This document shows, piece after piece, positions 44,883-53,920 of a stretch of 64,000 nucleotides of DNA. The translations under genes and the position numbers were made by a program. How positions within the stretch are numbered: position 1 is the stretch's first letter; each line of letters begins with the position of its first letter. Source of the DNA: UBA11891 sp965658355 (GTDB taxonomy: Bacteria > Bacteroidota > Bacteroidia > Flavobacteriales > Flavobacteriaceae); assembly GCA_965658355.1 (NCBI GenBank), contig CBFHRX010000003.1, positions 1 to 64,000 of the forward strand, written 5' to 3'. The notes below the pieces were generated by a model. That model had not been told where the DNA came from. It did not search any database and saw only the letters and a program-made list of their open reading frames with translations.

Positions 44883-46191
44883 ATTTTCCTAGCAATTGGT
44901 AGGTGGCTAGTAAAATTACTATTCCTATCACTCCTTGAAGCAAGGTGGCAATGGTATGGGTTTGCAAGGCTTTTTTAGGGGATATGCCCCCTATTTGCGA
45001 GACGATCCAAAAATATGAGTCATTAGCGTGTGAAACCGTCATGGCACCTGTACCGATAGCTAATATGCCCCATACCTTTCCAACTTCAGTATCCAATCCC
45101 AAATTCATTAATAGTGGAAACACAATTGCGGAGGCAGTTAAGATAGCTACAGTAGAAGAGCCTTGTGCTGTTTTAAGGAATGCGGCTATCAAGAAGGGAA
45201 TCAGTAAGCCAAGGGTTTCTGGGAAAGAAAAGCTAGTTACATAGTCTCCCAAGGGGAGTTGTTGTAATACCTTTCCAAGTGCTCCTCCCATTGCCGTAAT
45301 CATCACAATAGGGAATGCCTGTTTAAAAGCCCTCTGGGCATGTTTCGAAAGCTTGGTTTGTGAATACCGAGTAAGCAAGGGTATGCCGATAAGTGCTCCT
45401 ATGAATAGTGCCGTAATAGGTTTGGAAATTCCTACTACAAACGAAGTCTTATAATCTGTAGGAAGGCTGCCCAAAGCCATCAAAAGTATGGGAATCAAAA
45501 TGGGACTAATGGCAAGAGAAAATGTTGGGGTGTTTACTACGGGTTTTTCTTCTTTTGAAATTTCAAAGCGATCTCTTATTATCTCTTTAGATCCGATCCA
45601 ATAGGAATAGGCTGCTCCTATTATCGTTAAAATAAAAGCCAGTAATGCCCCCCAAAGAAACAATAAAAAGAGATTGTTTAGTTGAAAATTAGCAGCAGCG
45701 GCTAGCGGCCCAGGGGTAGGGGGTACCAAAACATGCGTTGCAAAAAGTCCTGTCGACAAGGCGACCGTGAGCCCAATTTTAGGGGTTTTACTTTTCTGGG
45801 CTAAGGGTTCATTTAGGGAATTTAAAATCACAAATGCGGCATCGCAAAAAACAGGAATGGATATCCAATACCCAACAAAACCCACGACAAAGTGGAGCGG
45901 TAAACGAACCATTCTTTTTAAGAAAGCATGGGCGATAGTAAGTGTGGCTCTAGAGCCTTCCATACAGCTCCCAATCCAGCTTCCGAGGAGTATTAAAAGG
46001 CCAATTTTAGAAAGTGTTGAGATAAAACCAGTTCCTATAATATAGGGGATTTCACCAATGGGAATAGCAAAAGCAAAGGCACCAAAAAAGGTCCCGATAC
46101 AAAGAACCCAAAAGGGGGGCCACCTGAGCAAACTACTTCCGAGTATAACCCATACTAGTAAGATCAATAATGCCACTACTTCACCACTCAT
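44881..46191 (-). CDS. GntP-family permease (gluconate/glycerate type)
   Basis: 436-residue inner-membrane proton symporter with about 12 hydrophobic helices. Family features include VPPTPGPLAAAANF in the middle and the C-terminal AIGTGAMTVSHANDSYFWIVSQ. GntP members import gluconate and related sugar acids; the immediately upstream glycerate kinase (4-base overlap) makes D-glycerate a good candidate substrate. Last gene of the six-gene minus-strand operon that begins with the sugar porter at 51676. Confidence 0.9.
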   Translation of the reverse strand: MSGEVVALLILLVWVILGSSLLRWPPFWVLCIGTFFGAFAFAIPIGEIPYIIGTGFISTLSKIGLLILLGSWIGSCMEGSRATLTIAHAFLKRMVRLPLHFVVGFVGYWISIPVFCDAAFVILNSLNEPLAQKSKTPKIGLTVALSTGLFATHVLVPPTPGPLAAAANFQLNNLFLLFLWGALLAFILTIIGAAYSYWIGSKEIIRDRFEISKEEKPVVNTPTFSLAISPILIPILLMALGSLPTDYKTSFVVGISKPITALFIGALIGIPLLTRYSQTKLSKHAQRAFKQAFPIVMITAMGGALGKVLQQLPLGDYVTSFSFPETLGLLIPFLIAAFLKTAQGSSTVAILTASAIVFPLLMNLGLDTEVGKVWGILAIGTGAMTVSHANDSYFWIVSQIGGISPKKALQTHTIATLLQGVIGIVILLATYQLLGK

Positions 46192-47318
46192 GATTGTTTT
46201 ATTGGATTTCGTTTTAAGAGGCTGCAGGTCGCTTTAGTAACTTCTTCAAAGGCGTTTTGCTGCGCTTCCTTGACACTCCCAGTAGCTTCTACTAAGCTTT
46301 CATAGTCTTGAATGCCGTAGTCTTGTAAAACCTCTGGATCTAGTTTTAATTCCCCGCAGATTACCAATGTAGGCAGCTTTTTTTGATAGGCTTTTAGGGC
46401 TAAAGAAAGCGGGACCTTGCCGTCTTTACTTTGATCATCCAAGCGGCCTTCAGCAGTGATCAAAAGAGTCGCTTTTTGGAATAGAGAATCCAAATCTGCC
46501 CATTCATAAAAAGTGTCAAAACCGGATTGGAGACTGGCCCCAAAAAGGGCCACCATCCCCGCTGCTGTTCCCCCAGCAGCACCGCCTCCTTCTAGAGAGT
46601 CGATTTTTTTAGAAGTGAGGGTTTGTAGAATAGTACCCACTTGTTTTGTTTGGGTTTCCAATTGAAGTATTTCAGTTGACGAAGCTCCTTTTTGCTTGGC
46701 AAAAGTGTAAGCTGCTCCCTTGGGTCCTACTAATGGGTTGGTAACATCGCAAACTACTGAAATAGGGCATTCCTGCAATCTTGAATCCACTTTGGATGGG
46801 TCAATAAACGTCACTTTGTGTAAGGTCTCTCCTATGGGTATAAATTCTTTATTCTGGTCATCTTTGACCACGCCGCCTAAAGCACAAAAAAGGCCTAGTC
46901 CTAGATCATGAGTGGCGCTCCCACCCAAGCCTAAATAAAGGTGTCTACAACCGTTATTGAGTGCCTCTTTAATGAGTAGCCCTACCCCATAAGTAGAGGT
47001 TTTCATCGGGTTTTGATCCTCTTTTTTCAGTTGAACAAGTCCTGCAGCCTGTGAAAGTTCTATCCAGGCTTTATCACCCATTTGGTAATAAGGTGCGTGT
47101 ATTTTTTTGCCAAGAGCATTTGTCGTAGCGACTGATTGGATTTTTCCTGTAAAGCGTGTCGATAGAAAATCAATTGCTCCCTCACCGCCGTCGGAAAAGG
47201 GAAGACAGTAGGTTTCTGCCTCTGGATAAAGTAATAGTACTCCCTTCTGTATCGCTTGTGCAGCTTGTTTTGCTGTCAAGCTTCCTTTTAGTGAATCTGG
47301 GGCGATGATAATAGACAC
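46188..47318 (-). CDS. Glycerate kinase (GlxK/GarK type)
   Basis: 376-residue kinase starting IIIAPDSLKGSLTAKQAAQA, the family signature, with SDGGEGAIDFL and LGLGGSATHDLGLGL for nucleotide and substrate binding and LITAEGRLDDQSKDGKVPLSLA near the C-terminus. It phosphorylates D-glycerate, at C2 in most enzymes of this class, so feeding lower glycolysis. It overlaps the permease gene by 4 bases and follows the DUF1569 gene after 9. Confidence 0.93.
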   Translation of the reverse strand: MSIIIAPDSLKGSLTAKQAAQAIQKGVLLLYPEAETYCLPFSDGGEGAIDFLSTRFTGKIQSVATTNALGKKIHAPYYQMGDKAWIELSQAAGLVQLKKEDQNPMKTSTYGVGLLIKEALNNGCRHLYLGLGGSATHDLGLGLFCALGGVVKDDQNKEFIPIGETLHKVTFIDPSKVDSRLQECPISVVCDVTNPLVGPKGAAYTFAKQKGASSTEILQLETQTKQVGTILQTLTSKKIDSLEGGGAAGGTAAGMVALFGASLQSGFDTFYEWADLDSLFQKATLLITAEGRLDDQSKDGKVPLSLALKAYQKKLPTLVICGELKLDPEVLQDYGIQDYESLVEATGSVKEAQQNAFEEVTKATCSLLKRNPIKQS

Positions 47319-47327
47319 ACGAAAGAA

Positions 47328-47834
47328 TTAAGGGTTTTCATTAAAGTTTTTTAATGTGACCAGATGATGGTCAACATGATAGGTGGTAAAATAGATCATC
47401 TCTTTAAGGGTCAATTTCCCTAGTAGGGGATGAGGAAGCACGCTTTTATCCCAATCAGTAGGATTTCTTTTTTCAATACGGCGGGCCAAATGTTGGCATA
47501 GTTTTCGAAGCTTAGCGCTGTTCTGCTTTCGGTTTTGTAAGGCTCCTTTTGGAATATATGGACCACTTGCTTTCCCTCCTTTTTCCAAAGCGTTGTGGTA
47601 TTTAGTGACTACTTCTTCAAAGCTTCTGGAAGCTCTCGTACTCTTTCCAAAAAGAATTCTGTGGACAAAACCGGGCAGTCCCATGGCTAGATTCACAGGG
47701 CGAATACTTCGTTCTAGATGATCCATTACTTGAGCTGTATTCCATTTGTCACCTTCTTTGAAATAAATGGAATCAGAAAGCGATTCACAATAGTCTATAA
47801 ACCGATGGGTTGTTTTAATAAATTCTGTACTCAT
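47328..47834 (-). CDS. DUF1569 / DinB-like four-helix protein
   Basis: 168-residue helical protein with the DinB/YfiT-like histidine pattern: QVMDHLERSIRPVNLAMG early and LHPLLGKLTLKEMIYFTTYH followed by VDHH at the end, the signature of DUF1569. Three His could bind a metal. The biochemical role is unknown. Its place between fructokinase and glycerate kinase (4-base overlap upstream, 9 bases downstream) puts it in the sugar operon. Confidence 0.78.
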   Translation of the reverse strand: MSTEFIKTTHRFIDYCESLSDSIYFKEGDKWNTAQVMDHLERSIRPVNLAMGLPGFVHRILFGKSTRASRSFEEVVTKYHNALEKGGKASGPYIPKGALQNRKQNSAKLRKLCQHLARRIEKRNPTDWDKSVLPHPLLGKLTLKEMIYFTTYHVDHHLVTLKNFNENP

Positions 47835-48721
47835 GTTTTACTTTTCAAAAAAGTGCTAATTTCTTCTTTCGTCAGTATCGGATTGGCACCTGTTTTTGAG
47901 GCTACCAGCGATCCAATCGCGCAGGCATTTCGAAGACAGTATGATGGTTCTTCCTCTTTTAATATACCGGCCAATAGAGTGCCCAAAAAACTATCGCCAG
48001 CACCTACTGTATCTTGTACTTCTACCGAAAATCCAGCTTGGTGATAAAAGTTATCATCTGCATATAAAACCGCTCCTTTACTGCCTAGGGTGACACAAAT
48101 TAAGGAGGTGTTGGTGAGGGTGGAAAGAAATCGAATTTGAGCTTCTAAAGACGGATCCTTAAAATCATGATGAGCGACTAGAAGCTCCAGTTCTTCATCG
48201 TTGCACTTAATAAGGTCTGCAGAAGACATCCATTTAAGCAGCTCTTGCTGATTGAAATGGGGAGGACGTAAATTGACATCAAATACTTTGAAAGAAGCAT
48301 GTGGCAACAGCTTTTCTAATGTAGCTTTTGAACGCTCCCCTCTAGCTACAAGACTGCCGTATACAAAGCAGTCAGCTTCCTTCACCGTTGCTAGTATTTC
48401 TTCAGTGCAGGCAATGGCGTCCCAAGCAACAGGTTCTACAATAGTATAGGTAGCTGATCCGGTAGCATCTAGGTGAACAGCTACTGTCCCTGTTGAGAGC
48501 GTCTGGATTTGTTGTAAATGGATATTGACCCCTGTTTCTTGGGCTTTTTGTTGCAATTCTTCCCCTAAAGAATCGGTCCCAATAGCACTGATCATAGCAG
48601 TAGGAATCCCTTGTTGCGTCATCCGAAAAGCCACGTTAAGGGGCGCTCCACCAATTTTTTTTCCTGTGGGAAAGAGATCCCACAAGATTTCACCGAAACA
48701 TACTGCCTTTTTGTTTTTCAT
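47831..48721 (-). CDS. Fructokinase (PfkB family)
   Basis: 296-residue sugar kinase. It has the N-terminal CFGEILWDLFPTGKKIGGAPLNVAFRM, typical of fructokinases, and the catalytic VQDTVGAGDSFLGTLL signature with Asp in GAGD. It should phosphorylate fructose released by the GH32 enzyme encoded just upstream. It begins 32 bases before the end of the GH32 gene in another frame, an unusually long overlap that implies coupled translation. Confidence 0.92.
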   Translation of the reverse strand: MKNKKAVCFGEILWDLFPTGKKIGGAPLNVAFRMTQQGIPTAMISAIGTDSLGEELQQKAQETGVNIHLQQIQTLSTGTVAVHLDATGSATYTIVEPVAWDAIACTEEILATVKEADCFVYGSLVARGERSKATLEKLLPHASFKVFDVNLRPPHFNQQELLKWMSSADLIKCNDEELELLVAHHDFKDPSLEAQIRFLSTLTNTSLICVTLGSKGAVLYADDNFYHQAGFSVEVQDTVGAGDSFLGTLLAGILKEEEPSYCLRNACAIGSLVASKTGANPILTKEEISTFLKSKT

Positions 48722-50327
48722 CTCTAATAGAGGGTGTGAGTTGTATAGTTTTTCCTTCGAGGGGGAATTCGGATACCCTAAGATCTTCTATACGTAGTTC
48801 ATGCTCGCTTTTAATGGATACGCTTTCAAAAGGGCTTTTAGGAAAGAAAATAGAGGTCATCACTGTTTCTCCTTTATCAAAGAACAATTCTGCCGAGGTT
48901 TTATCGAGTATTATTTGAAATGGTATTGTTTTTGAACTGGAGGTTCTTTTTGCTTTTTGAACGGCATTGGCAAAACTAGAGTCAAATTCTGGAAGCGCTT
49001 GTTTACTTCTATCTAAATAAAACTCTTTGGTCTTTCCATCATATCCGAAGTCAAGCAGATCACCAGCACTATTTTTTAAAAGAAATGCAAAAGAAGAATC
49101 TTCTTTTTCGAGAAGGGCAGTACCTTTAATATCAATTTTTTCTAAAGAGACTTCCTTCGCTTCAACAATTAATTTCTCTCCTTTTATCGTCATGGAATTA
49201 ACAATATTATTTTCTGCTATTGCTTTTTCCCAAAAAGGGGTTGGAGTTGATCTAAGACGATAGGTGTTTTTAAAGGGAATTAGGTCTATTTCTCTTGGAA
49301 GTGTCATCCCGTTTTTCCATTTTTCGGTAGGAACTTTACGCGCATAGTTCCAGTTGGATTGCCATCCCATGATCACTTTCTTGCCGGAGACGTTGGGGAG
49401 ATTATCAAAACTTACACTGGCATAATTATCGGTTCCAAAATCAAGCCAAAAAGTATGTTCTTTTTCAATTTCTGCGACAAAAGCTTGATCTGGCGTAAAC
49501 GTTTTACCGTCCCAATCCCCAACAAAATATTGAGTAGCACTTCCTCCATTAGGACCACCAGGGTTTATGCTGACAAGCAGCACCCATTTTTTTTCGGAAT
49601 GACCAGCAACAGGAAGTTCAAAAAGTTCCGGGCACTCCCAAACCCCCTCATAGCTCCCTATTTTATGGGCTCCAAATTCGGACAGAAATTCCCACTCCTT
49701 TAGAGTATCGGAAGCGTAGAAATAGATACGGTCCTTTACAGCGAGAGCCATCACCCATCTTTCGAGAGTGGTATCCCAAAAAACTTTAGGATCTCTAAAG
49801 TCCTTTATGCCAGGATTGGGTATAACAGGATTGCCGTCATATTTGATCCAACTAAACCCTTCGTCAAGCGAATACGCAATACTTTGCGTTTGAAAAGTGG
49901 TCGTACCTTCTTCTTCGCCTTTAGAATCGTGGTTGGTGTACAGCGCGATAATGGGGGTTTGTCCGTCTTTTCCAAATCCAGATGTGTTGTTGTAATCCAC
50001 CACACAGCTGCCTGAAAAAATGGTTCCTAATGAATCCGGGTAAAGAGCGATAGCGTGTTCCTCCCAATGGAGTAGGTCCTTACTAGTAGCATGTCCCCAA
50101 TGCATAGGGCCCCATACATTGCTAAAAGGATGGTATTGGAAGTAGAGATGATAGGTTCCGTTTAAAAAGAACATACCATTTGGATCGTTTATCCAGTTTG
50201 ATTTAGGTGTAAAGTGAAAATTAGGTCTTTTACTGAATTCTTCGTGTTTCATTTTTTCATGTATCGTCTCTGAACACCCAAATAGGATAAGGCTCATCAA
50301 ACCAAAACAAAAGGGAAAAGACTTCAT
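48690..50327 (-). CDS. Glycoside hydrolase family 32 lipoprotein (beta-fructosidase)
   Basis: 545 residues. The lipoprotein signal MKSFPFCFGLMSLILFGC places it outside the inner membrane. The five-bladed propeller carries the three GH32 acids: nucleophile Asp48 in NWINDPNGMFF, the Asp in GIKDFRDPKVFW and the acid/base Glu in GVWECPELFELP. A C-terminal beta-sandwich ends the protein. Such enzymes cut sucrose, inulin or levan; which one cannot be told by eye. It lies between a sugar porter (11 bases) and fructokinase (overlap), with no SusC/SusD genes beside it. Confidence 0.94.
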   Translation of the reverse strand: MKSFPFCFGLMSLILFGCSETIHEKMKHEEFSKRPNFHFTPKSNWINDPNGMFFLNGTYHLYFQYHPFSNVWGPMHWGHATSKDLLHWEEHAIALYPDSLGTIFSGSCVVDYNNTSGFGKDGQTPIIALYTNHDSKGEEEGTTTFQTQSIAYSLDEGFSWIKYDGNPVIPNPGIKDFRDPKVFWDTTLERWVMALAVKDRIYFYASDTLKEWEFLSEFGAHKIGSYEGVWECPELFELPVAGHSEKKWVLLVSINPGGPNGGSATQYFVGDWDGKTFTPDQAFVAEIEKEHTFWLDFGTDNYASVSFDNLPNVSGKKVIMGWQSNWNYARKVPTEKWKNGMTLPREIDLIPFKNTYRLRSTPTPFWEKAIAENNIVNSMTIKGEKLIVEAKEVSLEKIDIKGTALLEKEDSSFAFLLKNSAGDLLDFGYDGKTKEFYLDRSKQALPEFDSSFANAVQKAKRTSSSKTIPFQIILDKTSAELFFDKGETVMTSIFFPKSPFESVSIKSEHELRIEDLRVSEFPLEGKTIQLTPSIRDEKQKGSMFR

Positions 50328-50338
50328 TAAAATAGTTA

Positions 50339-51676
50339 TTAATTAATTAATTTTTTGCTCAGCTCTTCAAGTGAGATTCCTTTGGTTTCAGGCATACTGA
50401 CACGTGCCCAAATAAGTTGTCCCACCATCATAAATGAAAAGAATGCAAAAATGGGCCAGGGGTTTTCACCAAAAACCCCTTCTTTTTCATCCAAAAATAA
50501 AGGGGTGAGCAGCGTGATTAAAGCGGCAAAAACCCAGTGAACTCCTGTCCCCCAAGCTTGACCATAGGCCCGGACTTTATTGGGGAATATCTCGGATATA
50601 AAAACCCAAATCACCGCTCCTTGGCCGATTGCATGGGAAGCAATGAATACAAGGATAAAACTGATGAGTAGTATGGGGTCTGCTTGGCTGTAAAAACACC
50701 ATGCGACCAATGCCAGGCTCACGATATAGCCAATGGAGCCAATTGTCATTAATTGTTTTCGACCTAGATTATCGATGAGTCGAACCCCAATGATGGTGAA
50801 AATCAAGTTAACTGTTCCAATGGAGATGGAGCTGAAAAGTGATTCTTGGGAGGCCAAACCTGAACGTTCTAAAATTTCGGGTGCATAGTACAACACAAAG
50901 TTTATTCCAGACCACTGATTGAAAAAAGCCAATAGAAAAGCAAGCCCTAGTACCCTCTTGTATTTTTTCTGGAAGAGTGATTCGGTTTCCGTTTTTACAC
51001 TCTCGGACTCTTTAATTTCTGTAAGCTTTTGTTGGGCCACCTCTTCGGGATAAATAAATTTCAATATCCGCAGCCCTTCGGTATTTTTTTTTTGAGATAG
51101 AATAAGCCAACGGGGACTTTCTGGAACCCGTATCACTAAAACACAATAGACGATGGCAGGCAAAGCTTCGATGCCCAGCATGTATCGCCAATCCTGAATC
51201 CCTCCGAATCCATCTAATAAGTAATTGGATATAAAGGCGATAAAGATTCCAAAGACAATATTGAATTGGTAGAGCGCAACAAATTGCCCTCTACTTTTAG
51301 CTGAGGAGACTTCCGAAATATAAACCGGTACCGCTACCGATGAGGCCCCTACGCCAAGCCCACCTATAAAACGCATAAAAGAAAAGGTGTAAGGATCTGG
51401 AGCAAGTGCCGATCCAAGAGCTGAGGCTAAATACAGTACACCAATCCAAAAAAGTGTTTTTTTTCGGCCATAACGTTCAGCAGGATATCCCCCTAACAAA
51501 GAGCCAATAACGGTTCCCCATAGTGCCATTGACATGATAAATGTACCATGAAACAAAGGACTTAATTGCCATAATTCTTTAACTGGCTGGTTGGCCCCTG
51601 ATATAACGACAGTATCAAATCCAAACAGAAAACCTGCGATAGCAGCCGTTAATGACCAGAGTAAAGTTTTCTTCAT
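50339..51676 (-). CDS. Sugar porter, major facilitator superfamily
   Basis: 445-residue, 12-helix permease of the sugar-porter family. It has AERYGRKKTLFW and DNLGRKQLM between helices 2-3 and 8-9, RVPESPRWLILSQKK at the start of the central loop and PETKG near the end. The substrate is probably fructose, or a glucose/fructose mixture made by the GH32 enzyme. First gene of the operon. A 13-bp perfect palindrome lies directly at its start codon (51676-51706). Confidence 0.93.
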   Translation of the reverse strand: MKKTLLWSLTAAIAGFLFGFDTVVISGANQPVKELWQLSPLFHGTFIMSMALWGTVIGSLLGGYPAERYGRKKTLFWIGVLYLASALGSALAPDPYTFSFMRFIGGLGVGASSVAVPVYISEVSSAKSRGQFVALYQFNIVFGIFIAFISNYLLDGFGGIQDWRYMLGIEALPAIVYCVLVIRVPESPRWLILSQKKNTEGLRILKFIYPEEVAQQKLTEIKESESVKTETESLFQKKYKRVLGLAFLLAFFNQWSGINFVLYYAPEILERSGLASQESLFSSISIGTVNLIFTIIGVRLIDNLGRKQLMTIGSIGYIVSLALVAWCFYSQADPILLISFILVFIASHAIGQGAVIWVFISEIFPNKVRAYGQAWGTGVHWVFAALITLLTPLFLDEKEGVFGENPWPIFAFFSFMMVGQLIWARVSMPETKGISLEELSKKLIN

Positions 51677-51706
51677 TTTTGTTTCTTTTCTCTAAAGAAA
51701 CAAAAA
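51676..51706 (-). promoter_or_regulatory. 13-bp palindrome at the start of the sugar operon
   Basis: TTTTTGTTTCTTT and AAAGAAACAAAAA form perfect 13-bp arms around a TCTCT loop. The structure begins at the A of the porter ATG, so it could be a repressor operator or an mRNA hairpin that hides the translation start. I found no TAnnTTTG promoter with confidence in the rest of the upstream region. Confidence 0.5.
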
Positions 51707-51864
51707 AAAGGATATCTGCTACAATAAAAAAATAAAGACTCCGTTATTAGCTAAAATACTTCTATAATGAATTGGTGGAGAGAATTATTTAGTTACTTTG
51801 TAGGAGCTTAATTGCGTCACCTAGAAAGTGTATAACATTGATAATCAATTATATTGATTTTGAC

Positions 51865-51906
51865 AACAAGGAGAGAGTCCGTGCCCTCTTTTATCCTTGT
51901 TTTTTT
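51865..51906 (+). terminator. Terminator-like hairpin with no gene in front
   Basis: AACAAGGA (51865-51872) pairs with TCCTTGTT (51894-51901). An inner stem GAGAG/CTCTT (one G-U) with an eight-base loop extends it after a three-base bulge, and a run of T follows. It points on the plus strand, but the nearest upstream plus-strand gene is tRNA-Asp at 44.7 kb. The 150 bases before it are intergenic and could hold a small RNA. Confidence 0.5.
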
Positions 51907-51965
51907 ATTTCCTATTGCCACGAAATCCCATTACATTTACTTTTTTCAAATTAAGTAGCTCATCT

Positions 51966-53249
51966 ATGGAAATCCTTTGGATTCTTCTTCAAGTACTAAA
52001 TGTAGGCCTAGTAGTCTTCTTACTTTACAGAATGTCCTATGGGAAAAGCAACGATTCAGCCGTGGAAGGGAAGTTAAGAGAAGAGCTTTCCAAAAACAGA
52101 GAAGAGTTCCAACGCAATCTTAGAGAAAATCGATTGGAGTTGACACAAGGACTAGATCGACTAATCGAAAGTATCTCCAAAAAAGCAAAAGAAGACCGAG
52201 AGGAGCAGCGCAATACCCTTAAAGATTTCCAAGACGTATTCACTAAAAACGTCAAAGACTTTAACGAATTGCAAAAGCAGAAGTTTGAAACCATGCATCA
52301 AAAGCAAGATGAATTGGTCAAAAGCACCGAGTTGCGTTTGGAAAAGATGCGGGAAACAGTCGATGAAAAACTTCATAAAACCTTAGAGGAGCGTTTGGGT
52401 AAATCTTTTGAAATTGTCACCCAGCAGCTTCTTCGAGTTCAAAAAGGCTTGGGTGAGATGCAAAGTTTGGCTGCAGGAGTTGGCGATTTGAAAAAAGTGT
52501 TGAGTAATGTTAAAACAAGGGGGGTTTTAGGAGAGATACAGTTGGCAAATATCCTTGAGCAAATATTGGCTCCCGAGCAATACGAGGCCAACGTAAAAAC
52601 CAAAAAAGGATCTGATGCTATTGTAGAATTTGCCTTAAAATTACCGGGAAAAAGCGATGAAACGGGTCCGGTTTATTTGCCTATAGATGCCAAATTCCCA
52701 CAAGAAGATTATATTAGATTGCAATCTGCTTACGAAAATGGCGATCCTGCTGTTATTGAAGTCACTCTTCGTGCGCTTCTTCAAAGCATTAAAAAATTCG
52801 CGCGTGATATTTCCCAAAAATATATCGATCCGCCCCATACAACCGATTTTGGGATCTTATTTCTTCCTATTGAAGGCTTGTATGCTGAGGTAGTTCGCCA
52901 TCCCGATTTGATTGCGCAATTGCAGCGAGAATCCAAAATTGTGATAACAGGCCCCACGACCTTGGCAGCGATGTTGAATAGTTTACAGATGGGCTTCCGA
53001 ACATTGGCGATACAAAAAAGAAGCAGTGAGGTATGGCAAATTTTGGCGGCTGTAAAAAAAGAATTTCAAATGTTTGGCGGCGTCCTCGAAAAAGCACAGA
53101 AGAAAATTAGTGAAGCCGATCAAGAAATAAATAAACTGGTGACCACTCGAACCAAAATGATGCTTTCGAAGTTGCGTAAAGTTGAAACCTTGGATAGCCC
53201 CGAAGAACCTATTGATAACCCCTTAGGCCTATCCGATAAAGCAGATTAA
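51966..53249 (+). CDS. rmuC: DNA recombination protein RmuC
   Basis: 427 residues: an N-terminal membrane helix (MEILWILLQVLNVGLVVFLL), a long charged coiled coil to about residue 170, and a PD-(D/E)xK-like nuclease domain (RGVLGEIQLANILEQIL, YLPIDAKFPQEDY, FGILFLPIEGLYAEV). RmuC limits rearrangements at inverted repeats. The frame is open further upstream, but only the ATG at 51966 gives the normal N-terminus. The earlier frame also runs through the terminator-like hairpin. Confidence 0.92.
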   Translation: MEILWILLQVLNVGLVVFLLYRMSYGKSNDSAVEGKLREELSKNREEFQRNLRENRLELTQGLDRLIESISKKAKEDREEQRNTLKDFQDVFTKNVKDFNELQKQKFETMHQKQDELVKSTELRLEKMRETVDEKLHKTLEERLGKSFEIVTQQLLRVQKGLGEMQSLAAGVGDLKKVLSNVKTRGVLGEIQLANILEQILAPEQYEANVKTKKGSDAIVEFALKLPGKSDETGPVYLPIDAKFPQEDYIRLQSAYENGDPAVIEVTLRALLQSIKKFARDISQKYIDPPHTTDFGILFLPIEGLYAEVVRHPDLIAQLQRESKIVITGPTTLAAMLNSLQMGFRTLAIQKRSSEVWQILAAVKKEFQMFGGVLEKAQKKISEADQEINKLVTTRTKMMLSKLRKVETLDSPEEPIDNPLGLSDKAD

Positions 53250-53918
53250 ATGAAACAAATAAGCCTACTGCTGGGATTGTTTTTAGGTACAATTGGATGG
53301 CAGCAAATACACGCACAAGAAAGCCAACAATACAATGGGTGGAATGCACTTTTTACTTCCTATTCATTAACATCCTCTTCCAGTATTTTATTGGAGACAC
53401 ATTACAGAACAAAAGAATTTTATGGGATTCAAGATCAGATTTTAATCCGCCCTTCTTTTTCAAAAAAAATGTCCAAAAATGCCACCCTAACTGCTGGATA
53501 CACTTATTTAAGCAATGGAGTAGGAAAAGCAAGGGTAACGGAAAACAATCTATGGGAACAGCTTTCCGCGAGATATCCCATTAGCAGTAAAGTCACTATT
53601 TTTGGTTGGATACGGGCAGAACACCGATGGATAGATACTGGTTCAGTACGTTTTAGTACACGAATACGGTTTCGCAATGGGTTTACTATTCCACTTTATC
53701 AAGACTTGCGTTTAGTGGCTTACAATGAAACTTTTTTGAATTTCAGTAATAGTTTTCCTGCTTTATTCAATCAAAATTGGTCCTATCTAGGCTTTAGTAA
53801 GCAATTGAATTCCAATCTAAGACTTCAAACGGGCTATCAGCGAGCCTCTGTTAATAAAGCTGCTGGGGTATTGGCTAAAAATATTTGGTTTACGATACTC
53901 TTTTGGAAACTTCAGTAA
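53250..53918 (+). CDS. DUF2490 outer-membrane beta-barrel-like protein
   Basis: 222-residue exported protein with signal peptide MKQISLLLGLFLGTIGWQQIHAQ and a row of alternating amphipathic beta strands (ILIRPSFSKKMSKNATLTAGYTYL, VTIFGWIRAEHRW, LRLVAYNETFLNFSN) ending in an aromatic-rich strand. This is the DUF2490 pattern. Function unknown; probably in the outer membrane. It starts directly after the rmuC stop codon, so the two share an mRNA. Confidence 0.8.
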   Translation: MKQISLLLGLFLGTIGWQQIHAQESQQYNGWNALFTSYSLTSSSSILLETHYRTKEFYGIQDQILIRPSFSKKMSKNATLTAGYTYLSNGVGKARVTENNLWEQLSARYPISSKVTIFGWIRAEHRWIDTGSVRFSTRIRFRNGFTIPLYQDLRLVAYNETFLNFSNSFPALFNQNWSYLGFSKQLNSNLRLQTGYQRASVNKAAGVLAKNIWFTILFWKLQ

Positions 53919-53920
53919 GG

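Noticed and set aside
47718..48044. 108-codon plus-strand frame across the DUF1569/fructokinase junction
   Set aside because: Antisense to two well-supported genes in an operon; no protein-like features.
8455..48721. The two PfkB kinases as a recent duplication
   Set aside because: They share only the superfamily motifs; N-termini and substrate-binding regions differ clearly.
49359..49703. 114-codon plus-strand frame inside the GH32 gene
   Set aside because: Antisense shadow; the GH32 motifs on the other strand are complete.
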